In this document: piece after piece, positions 51,939-60,765 of the stretch
Layout: every line of letters begins with the position of its first letter
How positions within the stretch are numbered: position 1 is the first letter of the stretch
Assembly (NCBI RefSeq): GCF_900169785.1
Contig: NZ_FWER01000011.1
Location: 62,001-126,000 of the forward strand
Direction of reading: 5' to 3'
Length of the DNA stretch: 64,000 nt
From: Rhizobium sullae
GTDB lineage: Bacteria > Pseudomonadota > Alphaproteobacteria > Rhizobiales > Rhizobiaceae
The notes under the pieces: model-generated
The model's input: the letters and a program-made list of their open reading frames with translations, nothing else
What the model was told of the DNA's origin: nothing
The model's database searches: none
Translations under genes and position numbers: made by a program

Positions 51939-54083
51939 GTGTGGAATGCGGCAGGGCTACAGGACGACCCGCAAAGGACGGGGAAGCGCTATCGCTCCGC
52001 CGTCATCGTCATCGGCCTTCTGCTCGTCCTTCTCGGCCTGACTGTACTTGCGGGCTGGTTGTTGCAGGTCGAGGTCATCACGTCGTTCGTTCCTGATTTC
52101 CCCTCGATGGCGTTCAACACGGCGCTCTGTTTTGTTCTGTCAGGCATCGCACTTTCCACGTCCGCCAGGCGCCGGCCGCTGGCATCCCTTCTCTCAACGA
52201 TCGCCTCCGCGTCCGTCGTCCTGATTGTGCTCGCCCGGTTGATCGAGATCGCCACCCTCGGTCGCACCGTTCATAACGTCGACCGGCTGTTGACCAACAT
52301 TCTTATTCCTCCGGATTTTGCCGCGCAAATCGGCGGCGGCATGGGGCCGAATGCTTCGCTGATCTTCCTGCTCGGAAATCTGTCGCTGATCGCAGCCCAG
52401 AATTGGCGGGAAGCCCGGGCCCCGCTTATCCAGGAACTGATAAGCTATGTCGTCGTCACGCTCGGCATGATCGCGCTTGCCAGCTATGTCACGAATGCCG
52501 AACAAGGCTACCGCTGGGGGCCTTATGCAGCGATGGCGCTGCCGACGGCAATTGGCGTGGTGACCTTCGGTGGGGGATTGCTCGCAAGCGCCTGGTGGCG
52601 GCAGCCCGAAAGCCGCGGCCGGATACCGCTCTGGGTTCCGGCGCTCGTGTGCTTCACCGGACTTCTCGCAGATCTCTACACGCCCCTTGGAGTGGCAAAC
52701 GGCATTCTCTACGTGCCGCTGGTGTTGACCGCCCTCTGGTTCAGGAACCGGAAGGCGTCGCTTCTCTTCGCCCTCGTGTGCACGATCCTCGTCCTGCTCG
52801 GCTTCTTTGCCGTCCGCCACGATAGTGCGAGTCTCTGGCACGAGATCACGAACCGGTCGATCACCGTCGTCATGCTGTGGCTGATTGCCTTGCTTGTGTT
52901 CTACTACGTTCGGAACAGGATGAGCCTGGAGACCGAGCGCATCCGCTTCAGTGCGTTGGTGCGCAATACGCCGGACGCGGTACTCACGATCGATGAAAAG
53001 GGAACGATCTCGAGCTTCAATCCGGCCGCCGAACAGATGTTCGGCTACGCGCCGCAAGAGGTGATCGGCAGGAACGTCAAGATGCTGATGCCGGAGCCCT
53101 ATCATTCGGAGCACGACGGCTATCTCAGCCACTATGCCGAAACCGGCGAGCAGCGGATCATCGGCACGACACGCGAGGTTTCCGGGCGGCGCAAGAACAA
53201 TGCCGTCTTTCCACTCGACGTTTCCATCAGCGAGGTGAAGAGCGGCGGAATAAAGACCTTTGTCGGGATCCTTCGCGATATCAGCGAGCGCGTGAACCAG
53301 GAGGAGCGGCTGAGGACGACGCTGGCGCAGCTTGAAGACTATACCGCCGATCTGGAGCGCAGCAATCACGACCTCGACGAGTTCGCCTATATCGCTTCGC
53401 ATGATTTGAAGGAGCCGCTGCGCGGGCTACATAACCACTCGCGCTTCCTGTTGGAGGACTACGGGGGCCAGCTCGATGACGATGGCGTGCGGCGCCTCAA
53501 CCGCCTGGTGCGGCTCAGCCAGCGCATGGAGAAGCTGGTCAACGACCTCCTCTATTTCTCGCGGATCGGCCGCCAGCAGCTTGCGGTGAAGCGCACCGAT
53601 ATCAACCTCGTCGTCAAGGATGTGGTCGCCACCATGGAATTGCTTCTGGAAGAGCGGCATGCCAAGGTCGTCATCGACGGCCAATTGCCTGAGGTGGTCT
53701 GCGATGCGCCGCGACTCACGGAAGTCTTCCGGAACCTCATTACCAATGCGATCAAATACAACGACAAACCCCGACCGCTCGTCAGCATCGGCTATCTCGA
53801 GCGCTTCGTCGCCAGGGACGGCACGACGGCGCATAACGTCTTTCTCGTCAAAGACAACGGCAAAGGCATAGCCAAGGAATTCCATGAGGATATTTTCCGC
53901 ATTTTCAAACGCCTGGAAAAATCGCAGGATTCGGATGACGGAACGGGGGCCGGTTTGACCTTCGTCCGCAAGATTATCGCCCGTCACAATGGCGAGATAT
54001 GGCTGGAATCGGAAATCGGCATCGGTACGACGTTCTATTTCACTTTGGGCAGGAAGCGCGAGGGCCAGAATGCAGCAGCGTGA
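51939..54083 (+). CDS. Membrane histidine kinase with FixL-like PAS domain
   Basis: A 714-residue kinase. The N-terminal 325 residues contain eight to ten membrane helices. A PAS domain (about 340-450) resembles FixL (LMPEPYHSEHDGYLSHYAET), but the position of the FixL haem His (DPHIIG) is Arg here (EQRIIG, R406). A short coiled coil, a phytochrome-kinase-like HisKA (DEFAYIASHDLKEPLRGL, H488) and an HATPase domain (VKDNGKGIAKEF; GAGLTFVRKIIARHNGEIWL) follow. The start is GTG at 51939 with GGGGAGG nine bases upstream; GTG at 51885 has no such site. It overlaps the next response regulator. Confidence 0.87.
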   Translation: MWNAAGLQDDPQRTGKRYRSAVIVIGLLLVLLGLTVLAGWLLQVEVITSFVPDFPSMAFNTALCFVLSGIALSTSARRRPLASLLSTIASASVVLIVLARLIEIATLGRTVHNVDRLLTNILIPPDFAAQIGGGMGPNASLIFLLGNLSLIAAQNWREARAPLIQELISYVVVTLGMIALASYVTNAEQGYRWGPYAAMALPTAIGVVTFGGGLLASAWWRQPESRGRIPLWVPALVCFTGLLADLYTPLGVANGILYVPLVLTALWFRNRKASLLFALVCTILVLLGFFAVRHDSASLWHEITNRSITVVMLWLIALLVFYYVRNRMSLETERIRFSALVRNTPDAVLTIDEKGTISSFNPAAEQMFGYAPQEVIGRNVKMLMPEPYHSEHDGYLSHYAETGEQRIIGTTREVSGRRKNNAVFPLDVSISEVKSGGIKTFVGILRDISERVNQEERLRTTLAQLEDYTADLERSNHDLDEFAYIASHDLKEPLRGLHNHSRFLLEDYGGQLDDDGVRRLNRLVRLSQRMEKLVNDLLYFSRIGRQQLAVKRTDINLVVKDVVATMELLLEERHAKVVIDGQLPEVVCDAPRLTEVFRNLITNAIKYNDKPRPLVSIGYLERFVARDGTTAHNVFLVKDNGKGIAKEFHEDIFRIFKRLEKSQDSDDGTGAGLTFVRKIIARHNGEIWLESEIGIGTTFYFTLGRKREGQNAAA

Positions 54084-54495
54084 CACGCAACCAATCCTCA
54101 TCGTCGAGGATAGCGAGGACGACTTCGAGGCGACGATCCGCGCTTTCAAGCGCACGAACCTGCGCAACCCGATCCACTGGGCGCCTTCGGGACAAGAAGC
54201 TCTCGATATGCTGACGGCCATGAGCCCGCGGCCGGGCCTGATCCTGCTCGATCTCAACATGCCGGGGCTCGACGGCCGCAAGACGCTGGAGGCGATCAAA
54301 TCCAATGCGCACTGGCACAAGATACCGGTCGTCATCCTGACGACCTCCGACGATGAGCGCGACATCGAAGGCTGCTATGCCCTCGGCGCCAATACCTATG
54401 TGCAGAAGCCCGTCGATCTGGACGGCCTTTTTGCAGCCATACAAAGGCTGAAGGAATACTGGTTCGAGATTGCCATACTGCCCTTAGAGGAGTGA
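54070..54495 (+). CDS. Rcp1-like single-domain response regulator
   Basis: A 141-residue receiver domain (ILIVEDSEDDFEATIRAF; phosphoacceptor D61 in LLDLNMPGLDG; Lys-Pro in YVQKPVDL). Receivers of this Rcp1 class are the usual partners of phytochrome-type kinases. Its ATG at 54070 overlaps the kinase stop by 14 bases, so translation is coupled and the pair is very likely functional together. It is followed three bases later by the hybrid kinase. Confidence 0.87.
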   Translation: MQQRDTQPILIVEDSEDDFEATIRAFKRTNLRNPIHWAPSGQEALDMLTAMSPRPGLILLDLNMPGLDGRKTLEAIKSNAHWHKIPVVILTTSDDERDIEGCYALGANTYVQKPVDLDGLFAAIQRLKEYWFEIAILPLEE

Positions 54496-54498
54496 CGA

Positions 54499-56118
54499 TT
54501 GGCAGAAGTCTGCTCGATACTGATCATCGACGACAACATCGACGACCGCGAGGTCTACCGGCGCATGCTGGACCGCGTGCCGGGCACCGCCTACGCCGTA
54601 TCCGAGGCCGAAACCGGAGACGAGGGCCTCGTGCTGATCAGGGGAAAACGGCCGCACTGCATCCTACTCGATTACTCTCTGCCCGGCCGCGACGGCCTCG
54701 GCATTCTTGCGGAGATCCTCAAGCTCTATCCATCCGCCAATGTCATCATGCTGACGGGCCAGGGCAACGAGACGGTTGCCGTCGAAGTGATGAAGAGCGG
54801 CGCGCGGGATTATCTGACCAAGGATGCGCTGTCGCCGGAAGCGCTGCACCGCTGCATCCAGAATGCCATCATGCATGGCGCGCTGGAAACCAAGCTGGAG
54901 CAGAAGCGCCAATCTCTCGAAATCTTCACGCGTGCGATGGCGCACGATCTCAAAGAACCGCTGAGAACCATCAAGTCCTTCAGCAAGATCCTGCACGGTT
55001 CCTCTTCACTGCCAGCCGAGGATCGCGAGCTTCTCGACTACGTGCTGAGCGCCGCCGACCACATGGAGGACCTGATCGTCAAGGTTTCGGGTTTTACCAA
55101 GCTCGAAGTTGCCGCCGACCTCGAGCTGAAGCCCGTCGCGCTCGCTTCGGTGCTCGATCAGGTGGAGGATAATCTCCATCGGCAGATCGAAAGCGGTCAG
55201 GCAGCGATCATTCGCGGGGACCTGCCGGAAGTAATGGGCGATGCGACGTTGCTGATCCAGCTTCTGCAGAACCTCGTCTCGAATTCCATCCGTTATTGCG
55301 AGAACCGCACGCCGGAGATCAGGATCGCCGCGACGGCAAACAGCGGCATTTGCCGTCTTTCCGTCAGCGACAACGGTCCCGGCATCGATCCCCAGCATTG
55401 CGAGCTGATTTTCCAGCCGTTCAAACGACTCGTCGGCCGCGGCATCGAAGGAACCGGCCTCGGCTTGGCCATCTGCCGTCGCATAGCGCAGCTGCACGGC
55501 GGCGCGATCTGGTGCGAGGCGTGTGGCGGCGAAGGCGCGACCTTCATCCTCGAAGTGCCCCTTGCCCTGGCAGCCGCCGCAGCACCCATGGCAATGCCTG
55601 CCGCTCAAAGCGTCCGGCCGTACGAACATGCGACGGAGGCGACTCGCAGGCTTGCTGAAGTATTGCTCGTCGAAGACAGCCCAGCCGACATACAGCTTCT
55701 GAAACTGAAGCTCATGCGCCGCGAGAAGGTCAGCTTCAATCTTCACGTCGCGGCGAACGGCCGCGAGGCGATGCGGCTGCTCGAACAGCGTGCCGCAATA
55801 CCGGATCAGCCGCCGGTGGACCTGATGCTGCTCGACATCAACATGCCGCTCATGGACGGCTTCGAGGTCCTGAGTGCGCTTGCAGCTGACGGACGGCTCC
55901 GCGGCATTCCGGTCTGCATCCTCAGCACATCAAGCGACGAAGGCGATATTCAAAGAGCGAAGGAGCTCGGCGCGCTCGCTTATATGGTGAAGCCGCCAAC
56001 CCTGCAGCAACTGGAACAGATGCTGGAGGACGTTGGTACGTTGAAACTGCAACCGCTCGGCGATTCGCTCGTTCTGTGTGTAGAACAATCAAGGCAATCT
56101 TCTACGGCACTGGCATGA
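54499..56118 (+). CDS. Hybrid REC-histidine kinase-REC signalling protein
   Basis: A 539-residue soluble protein. REC1 (about 5-125; phosphoacceptor D58 in LLDYSLPGRDG), HisKA with H149 in AMAHDLKEPLRTIKSF, HATPase (about 250-365; VSDNGPGIDPQHCELIFQPF; GTGLGLAICRRIAQLHGGAI), a short linker and REC2 (about 395-515; LLVEDSPADIQLLKLKLM; LLDINMPLMDG). The start is TTG at 54499 with GAGGAG upstream. As third gene of the kinase-RR-hybrid operon it probably receives or relays phosphate from the same pathway. Confidence 0.88.
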   Translation: MAEVCSILIIDDNIDDREVYRRMLDRVPGTAYAVSEAETGDEGLVLIRGKRPHCILLDYSLPGRDGLGILAEILKLYPSANVIMLTGQGNETVAVEVMKSGARDYLTKDALSPEALHRCIQNAIMHGALETKLEQKRQSLEIFTRAMAHDLKEPLRTIKSFSKILHGSSSLPAEDRELLDYVLSAADHMEDLIVKVSGFTKLEVAADLELKPVALASVLDQVEDNLHRQIESGQAAIIRGDLPEVMGDATLLIQLLQNLVSNSIRYCENRTPEIRIAATANSGICRLSVSDNGPGIDPQHCELIFQPFKRLVGRGIEGTGLGLAICRRIAQLHGGAIWCEACGGEGATFILEVPLALAAAAAPMAMPAAQSVRPYEHATEATRRLAEVLLVEDSPADIQLLKLKLMRREKVSFNLHVAANGREAMRLLEQRAAIPDQPPVDLMLLDINMPLMDGFEVLSALAADGRLRGIPVCILSTSSDEGDIQRAKELGALAYMVKPPTLQQLEQMLEDVGTLKLQPLGDSLVLCVEQSRQSSTALA

Positions 56119-56180
56119 CTTTCATATCGGCTCTCGTTCTGGCATTGCTCGCTACTCCTATCCAATCCGGACTGCTCTCA

Positions 56181-57758
56181 ATGGTTTCTGGCATACATCA
56201 CGTGACGGCGATTACCCGCAAAGTGCAGGCGAACGTCGACTTCTACGCAGGCTTCCTCGGCCTGCGGCTTGTCAAACGGACGGCCGGATTCGAAGACGCG
56301 ACGCAGTTGCATCTCTTCTATGGCGACGCTGCCGGCACACCCGGTTCGCTTCTCACTTTCCTCGCGTGGGAAGACGGTTCACCAGGACGCGCGGGCTTCG
56401 GGCAGATCAGCGAGATCGCCCTTGCCATCGACCCTACGAGCATCGGCTACTGGCTGACGCGGGCCATGAGTTTCGGCCTGCGCATGGAGGGGCCGGGAGA
56501 CGAGTTCGGCGAGACGGTGCTGCGTCTCAAGGATCCCGACAACATCATCCTGAAGCTCACCGGCAACAAGGAACTGAAGAGCGGCGCGCCCTGGCGTGGC
56601 GGTCCGGTGCCGATCGAGCACGCCGTGCAGCGCATCCGCGGCGCGACCATGCTGACGGAAGTGCCTGAGGAAAGCCGCAGCTTCCTCGAAAGACACTTCG
56701 GCTATCGCTTCCAGGTGAGCAAGGGCGCGATCGATCGTCTCGTCTCGCAATCGGGCGACGTCATCGATGTCCGCAATGCCCGCGGCTTCTGGTCCGGTGC
56801 GCCGGGAACAGGCACGGTCGATCACGTGGCTTTCCGCGCCACCGACGATGCCCAGTTGTCGACAGTTCACGAAGCGCTCCGGGAGACGAACTTCTCGGCA
56901 ACCAGCATGCATGACCGCAAATATTTCCGCTCGCTCTATGCCCGCGAGCCTGGCGGCACGCTGGCCGAACTTGCAACGGACAAGCCCGGCATGACCGTCG
57001 ATGAACAGGCCGAAACCCTCGGCTCCATGCTCTTCGTGCCGCCGAAGGATCCAATCACCAATCTCGAGGACCTGAAGGTGGTCCTGCCGCAGTTCTCCAT
57101 GCCCGGCGAGCCCCGCGTGAACTATCGCGACCTGCCCTTCGTCCACCGCTTCTACACACCACCGGATCCGGACGGCAGCGTGTTCGTGCTGCTTCACGGA
57201 TCGGGGGGCAACGAGACGACGCTGATGCCGCTGCTGCATAAGGTGTCGCCGCGCGCCACACTGCTCGGCGTGCGCGGCCGCGCAACGGAAGAAGGCTTCC
57301 CGCGCTGGTACAAGCGCATAACGCCGTTCGCCTTCGATCAGGACGACATCAAGAACGAGGCGGAAGCCTTCGCCGCCTTTATCGACAGCGCCGTCAAATC
57401 CTACGGCCTCGATCCGAGGAAGATCGTCTATGTCGGCTATTCCAACGGCGCCAATCTGCTGAACTCGCTACTCTACCTGCATCCGAGCCTCGTGCACCGC
57501 GCCGTGCTGCTCCGCTCCATGCCGGTCCTGACGGACTATCCGCGTGCCGACCTTACGGGCACGGATCTGCTCGTCATCAGCGGCAAGACCGACGCCTATG
57601 GCCGGTATGCCAACGAGCTTCAGACACGGCTGAAAACCGCCGGCGCGACCGTCGATTCGGACGTCATCTCCGGCGGCCATGACCTCGGCGATGCCGATGT
57701 GCCGATCATCCAGAAGTGGCTTTTGCAGAAAACCCGCCAAGCCAGCGCCCCGCAATAA
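56181..57758 (+). CDS. Fused ring-cleaving dioxygenase (VOC) and alpha/beta-hydrolase, MhqO-MhqD type
   Basis: A 525-residue two-domain protein. The N-terminal about 310 residues are two VOC modules with likely metal ligands in GIHHVTAIT, VDHVAFRATDD and GGTLAELATD, resembling MhqO/LinE-type ring-cleaving dioxygenases. The C-terminal about 200 residues are an MhqD-type carboxylesterase (FVLLHGSGGNETT; nucleophile in GYSNGANLL; His in SGGHDLGDADV). In Bacillus these activities are separate genes of the quinone-resistance mhqNOD operon. The start at 56181 matches the family; the frame is open to 56076. Substrate unknown. Confidence 0.87.
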   Translation: MVSGIHHVTAITRKVQANVDFYAGFLGLRLVKRTAGFEDATQLHLFYGDAAGTPGSLLTFLAWEDGSPGRAGFGQISEIALAIDPTSIGYWLTRAMSFGLRMEGPGDEFGETVLRLKDPDNIILKLTGNKELKSGAPWRGGPVPIEHAVQRIRGATMLTEVPEESRSFLERHFGYRFQVSKGAIDRLVSQSGDVIDVRNARGFWSGAPGTGTVDHVAFRATDDAQLSTVHEALRETNFSATSMHDRKYFRSLYAREPGGTLAELATDKPGMTVDEQAETLGSMLFVPPKDPITNLEDLKVVLPQFSMPGEPRVNYRDLPFVHRFYTPPDPDGSVFVLLHGSGGNETTLMPLLHKVSPRATLLGVRGRATEEGFPRWYKRITPFAFDQDDIKNEAEAFAAFIDSAVKSYGLDPRKIVYVGYSNGANLLNSLLYLHPSLVHRAVLLRSMPVLTDYPRADLTGTDLLVISGKTDAYGRYANELQTRLKTAGATVDSDVISGGHDLGDADVPIIQKWLLQKTRQASAPQ

Positions 57759-58255
57759 CGCCCTGGAAAGCCTTCCGAAGCGTGATGATTTCTTGGAATG
57801 GACTTCCTCCAACGAGTTTAGTGCAGATGTATTTCCAACCATTATCTTTGCCAGAAGGACTTTTCTGCTCACCTCTTGTCGGCATCACTCAATTCGATGA
57901 TCTCTGCATTTACCTCAATGAAAACGAAACATTCCATCGCTCTGTAATAAAATATTATTTGAATAATTTTAAAGAAAAATACGATACATCCATAAAATAA
58001 AAAATAACAAGACACAGGTAAATTTCCTAAAGGCTATACACTCGATCACTAAATACAATAGCCATCAAATATTATTACATGTTTCTTCGTTGGAGTTTCT
58101 AACTCTCGTCAAACGACACGTCTTCGTCAACAAATTACCTCATTTCTTCTATTTTTACCGTATCTGTTCTATTTTGCTGCAGCGCAAAAAATCCTTGCCG
58201 AACCTTGATGTGCGGCCTATCTTCACCCGGACATCGATCGCAGAAGGGGAAATAA
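57759..58255. other. AT-rich intergenic region
   Basis: 497 bases. The stretch from about 57930 to 58180 is clearly AT-richer than the surrounding genes, with runs such as AAAATAAAAAATAACAAG. Short ORFs here lack features of real genes. It may hold the promoter of the polysaccharide block. Confidence 0.6.
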
Positions 58256-59188
58256 ATGCCTCCTCGGCCTGTTGACATCAGCCTGATCATCTCTTCGAGA
58301 AATCGGGCCTATGGCCTATTGAACTGCCTGGATGCCATCGTCGCCGCCGCGCGGCAGGCAGGCCATTTGCACCTTGAACTCGTCTTCGTGGACAATGGGT
58401 CGACCGACGACACCTCGGACGTCTTCCGCAAATGGGCGGCCTTGGCGCCGATCGATACCAATCTCATCTACGAAACGCTGCCCGGCCTCGCCAATGCCCG
58501 CAATAGCGGGATTGCTGCCGCCGCCGGCCGTCTCCTTGCCTTCACAGATGATGATTGCGAAGTGTTCCCCGAGTACTTCACGACCATTGATGCCGCCTTC
58601 GCCGATGATACCGAGATCGTCATGCGCGGAGGGCGGGTCGAGCTCGGTGATGCGCGCGATCTTCCGGTCACCATCAAGACCGAACGCGAGCCCGCCGCAT
58701 TGACCAGCGAGCTTCATGCCGGCGGTTTCATCCACGGCTGCAACATGGCCTTCCCGAAGGCGCTTTGCGAAGCGATTGGCCTCTTCGATCCGCGCTTCGG
58801 CGCCGGATCGCCCTTCCGCTCGGGGGAGGATACGGATTACATTCACCGCGCCTTCAACGCCGGCATCCGTGTCGAATATTCCCCCGATGTCGTCGTCAAG
58901 CACTTCCATGGCCGCCGCAAGATCGAGGACATTCACCGCCTGCACGCGGGCTATGCCTTCGGTAATGGCGCGCTCTATGCGAAATACATGTTCGACCGGC
59001 GCTCCAACATGCGCGGCATGCTGCGCTGGGATATCCGCCAGGCAATCAAGGAAGCAATCAGCGGTCGCAGGATGAGCGACGAGATGGGGCTAACCTATCG
59101 CCGCCAGCTTCGCGACAATATCACCGGCATGCTCGCCTATTGGCGGAGCGCCAAGGCGAAACGCGCGACATCAGCGATCCGCAGCTGA
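58256..59188 (+). CDS. Family 2 glycosyltransferase
   Basis: A 310-residue GT-A enzyme: VDISLIISSRNRAYGLLNCL at the N-terminus, VDNGSTDDTSD, and the metal-binding DDD motif in LAFTDDDCEVFPEY. There are no clear membrane helices. It adds a sugar to a growing surface glycan; donor and acceptor are unknown. The ATG at 58256 has GAAGGGGAAA upstream. First gene of a three-gene polysaccharide block. Confidence 0.87.
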   Translation: MPPRPVDISLIISSRNRAYGLLNCLDAIVAAARQAGHLHLELVFVDNGSTDDTSDVFRKWAALAPIDTNLIYETLPGLANARNSGIAAAAGRLLAFTDDDCEVFPEYFTTIDAAFADDTEIVMRGGRVELGDARDLPVTIKTEREPAALTSELHAGGFIHGCNMAFPKALCEAIGLFDPRFGAGSPFRSGEDTDYIHRAFNAGIRVEYSPDVVVKHFHGRRKIEDIHRLHAGYAFGNGALYAKYMFDRRSNMRGMLRWDIRQAIKEAISGRRMSDEMGLTYRRQLRDNITGMLAYWRSAKAKRATSAIRS

Positions 59189-59241
59189 TCCGTCATCGCC
59201 GCAATGCCCTCGATTGCGCACCACATTCGATTGGAGCCTGA

Positions 59242-60732
59242 ATGGCAGATAATGCAGTTGCGCATGCCGACCTGAAGAAGAAGACGGCGCTCTCCGTCCT
59301 CTGGTCGGTGGTCCGCGTCGCGTGGAGCACCGTCGCAACCTTTGTCATCTTCGTCATCCTTGCCCGCATCCTCGGGCCTGCTGATTTCGGAACCTTCGCG
59401 CTCGCAAGCCTTTTCGTCGAGATTGGCCGTGTGCTCGCCTATGCCGGGCTTGGCGATGCGATTACCCGGCAGCTCGATCTCGACGAGGAACTCGCCGATA
59501 CCTGCTTCTGGGCAACGGTCGCCTTCAGCGCCGTCGTCGCCTCCCTCGTCTTCGTCTTCGCGCCCTATTACGGCCAGCTCGTCCGCGATCCTTCGGTGGC
59601 GGGCATCCTGCAATGGCTGGCGCCGCTGCTGCCCCTCTCGTCGCTTGCAGTTGTTCACAATGCGCGGCTGGCACGCGATTTCGGCCACAAGAGCCTTGCG
59701 GCGCAGAGCATCGCTGCGAGCCTGCTCTCCGGCATCACCGCCGTCGTCTGCGCCTGGCTCGGCTGGGGCATCTGGGCGCTGGTGGCGCAGACTGCGGTCA
59801 CTGCCGCCGTCACCGTCGTCCTCGGCTGGGTGTCCTACCCGTGGATGCCGCGCCTGCGCTTCAATCTCGAGAAGTTCCGTTCAGTCTTCCTCTTCAGCGT
59901 CAGCCTCGTGGTCACGCAGCTCATGTGGATGCTGCTTGCCCGCGTGCAGGATATCTTCATTTCCCGCTGGTACGGCGCCGTTGAAGTCGGCCGTTACCGC
60001 ATCGCTTGGCGGCTGATTGAACTAATCGGCCAGGCCGTCCTTGCGCCCATCGGCAGCGTTTCGCTCGTCACGCTGTCGCGCCTGCAGAACGATCGCACCG
60101 CCTTTCGCAATGCCTACAACAAGATCGTCGGTGCGGCCGCTCTCGGCACGATCCCGCTGCTCTTCGGTTTCGGCGCGCTGTCGAACGACATGATCGCCCT
60201 GCTCTTCGGCGACAAATGGGGCAATGCCGGCGATATCGCCACCGTGCTGGTGCTGATGTCCGTGCCGTTTGTGACGAACTTCTTCGCATCCTCGGCGCTT
60301 TCCGCGGCCAACCGTGCGGAATCGATCCTCTCGGTGGCCGCCCTCCAGCTTGTGGCGACGCTGATCCTCACTTGGCTACTGATCCCCTACGGCATCCTCG
60401 CGGTTGCGGCAGGCTATGTGCTGCGGGCCTGGCTGACGATGCCTTACCAGCAATATGTGCTGAGCAAGTATGCCGGGATCGATGCAGCCGGCACATTCAA
60501 GGCGGTCGCCCTTCCCTTCTGTGGCAGCGCGGTTATGGCTGTCTGCGTCTGGTTCGCCCATCCCTACATCGCCGAACATCTGCAAAGCCGCTGGATAGCT
60601 CTCGGCGCCAGCATCGGGCTCGGCGCAATCGTCTATCTGGCTTTTCTGCCGATCTTCGGCAGAAAGGCCATCCGTCCCTATATCGCACTCGGCAAGTCGC
60701 TGCTGCCGTTCGGCAAACGCGCCGAGGCCTAG
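59242..60732 (+). CDS. Polysaccharide flippase of the Wzx/MOP family
   Basis: A 496-residue membrane protein with about twelve to fourteen helices, starting with LSVLWSVVRVAWSTVATFVI and the family motif ILGPADFGTFALASLFVEIG. It is expected to flip lipid-linked oligosaccharide units across the inner membrane. It lies 53 bases after the glycosyltransferase and 33 bases before the pyruvyl transferase. Confidence 0.9.
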   Translation: MADNAVAHADLKKKTALSVLWSVVRVAWSTVATFVIFVILARILGPADFGTFALASLFVEIGRVLAYAGLGDAITRQLDLDEELADTCFWATVAFSAVVASLVFVFAPYYGQLVRDPSVAGILQWLAPLLPLSSLAVVHNARLARDFGHKSLAAQSIAASLLSGITAVVCAWLGWGIWALVAQTAVTAAVTVVLGWVSYPWMPRLRFNLEKFRSVFLFSVSLVVTQLMWMLLARVQDIFISRWYGAVEVGRYRIAWRLIELIGQAVLAPIGSVSLVTLSRLQNDRTAFRNAYNKIVGAAALGTIPLLFGFGALSNDMIALLFGDKWGNAGDIATVLVLMSVPFVTNFFASSALSAANRAESILSVAALQLVATLILTWLLIPYGILAVAAGYVLRAWLTMPYQQYVLSKYAGIDAAGTFKAVALPFCGSAVMAVCVWFAHPYIAEHLQSRWIALGASIGLGAIVYLAFLPIFGRKAIRPYIALGKSLLPFGKRAEA

Positions 60733-60765
60733 CTTCGCAGCTGGGCCAGTAAACAGGAGCCTTTC

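Noticed and set aside
57716..58000. A short plus-strand ORF ending in the AT-rich gap
   Set aside because: It starts within the preceding gene, has no ribosome-binding site and shows no recognisable features.
58090..58275. A 61-codon ORF ahead of the glycosyltransferase
   Set aside because: AT-rich region with chance frame, overlapping the true glycosyltransferase start.
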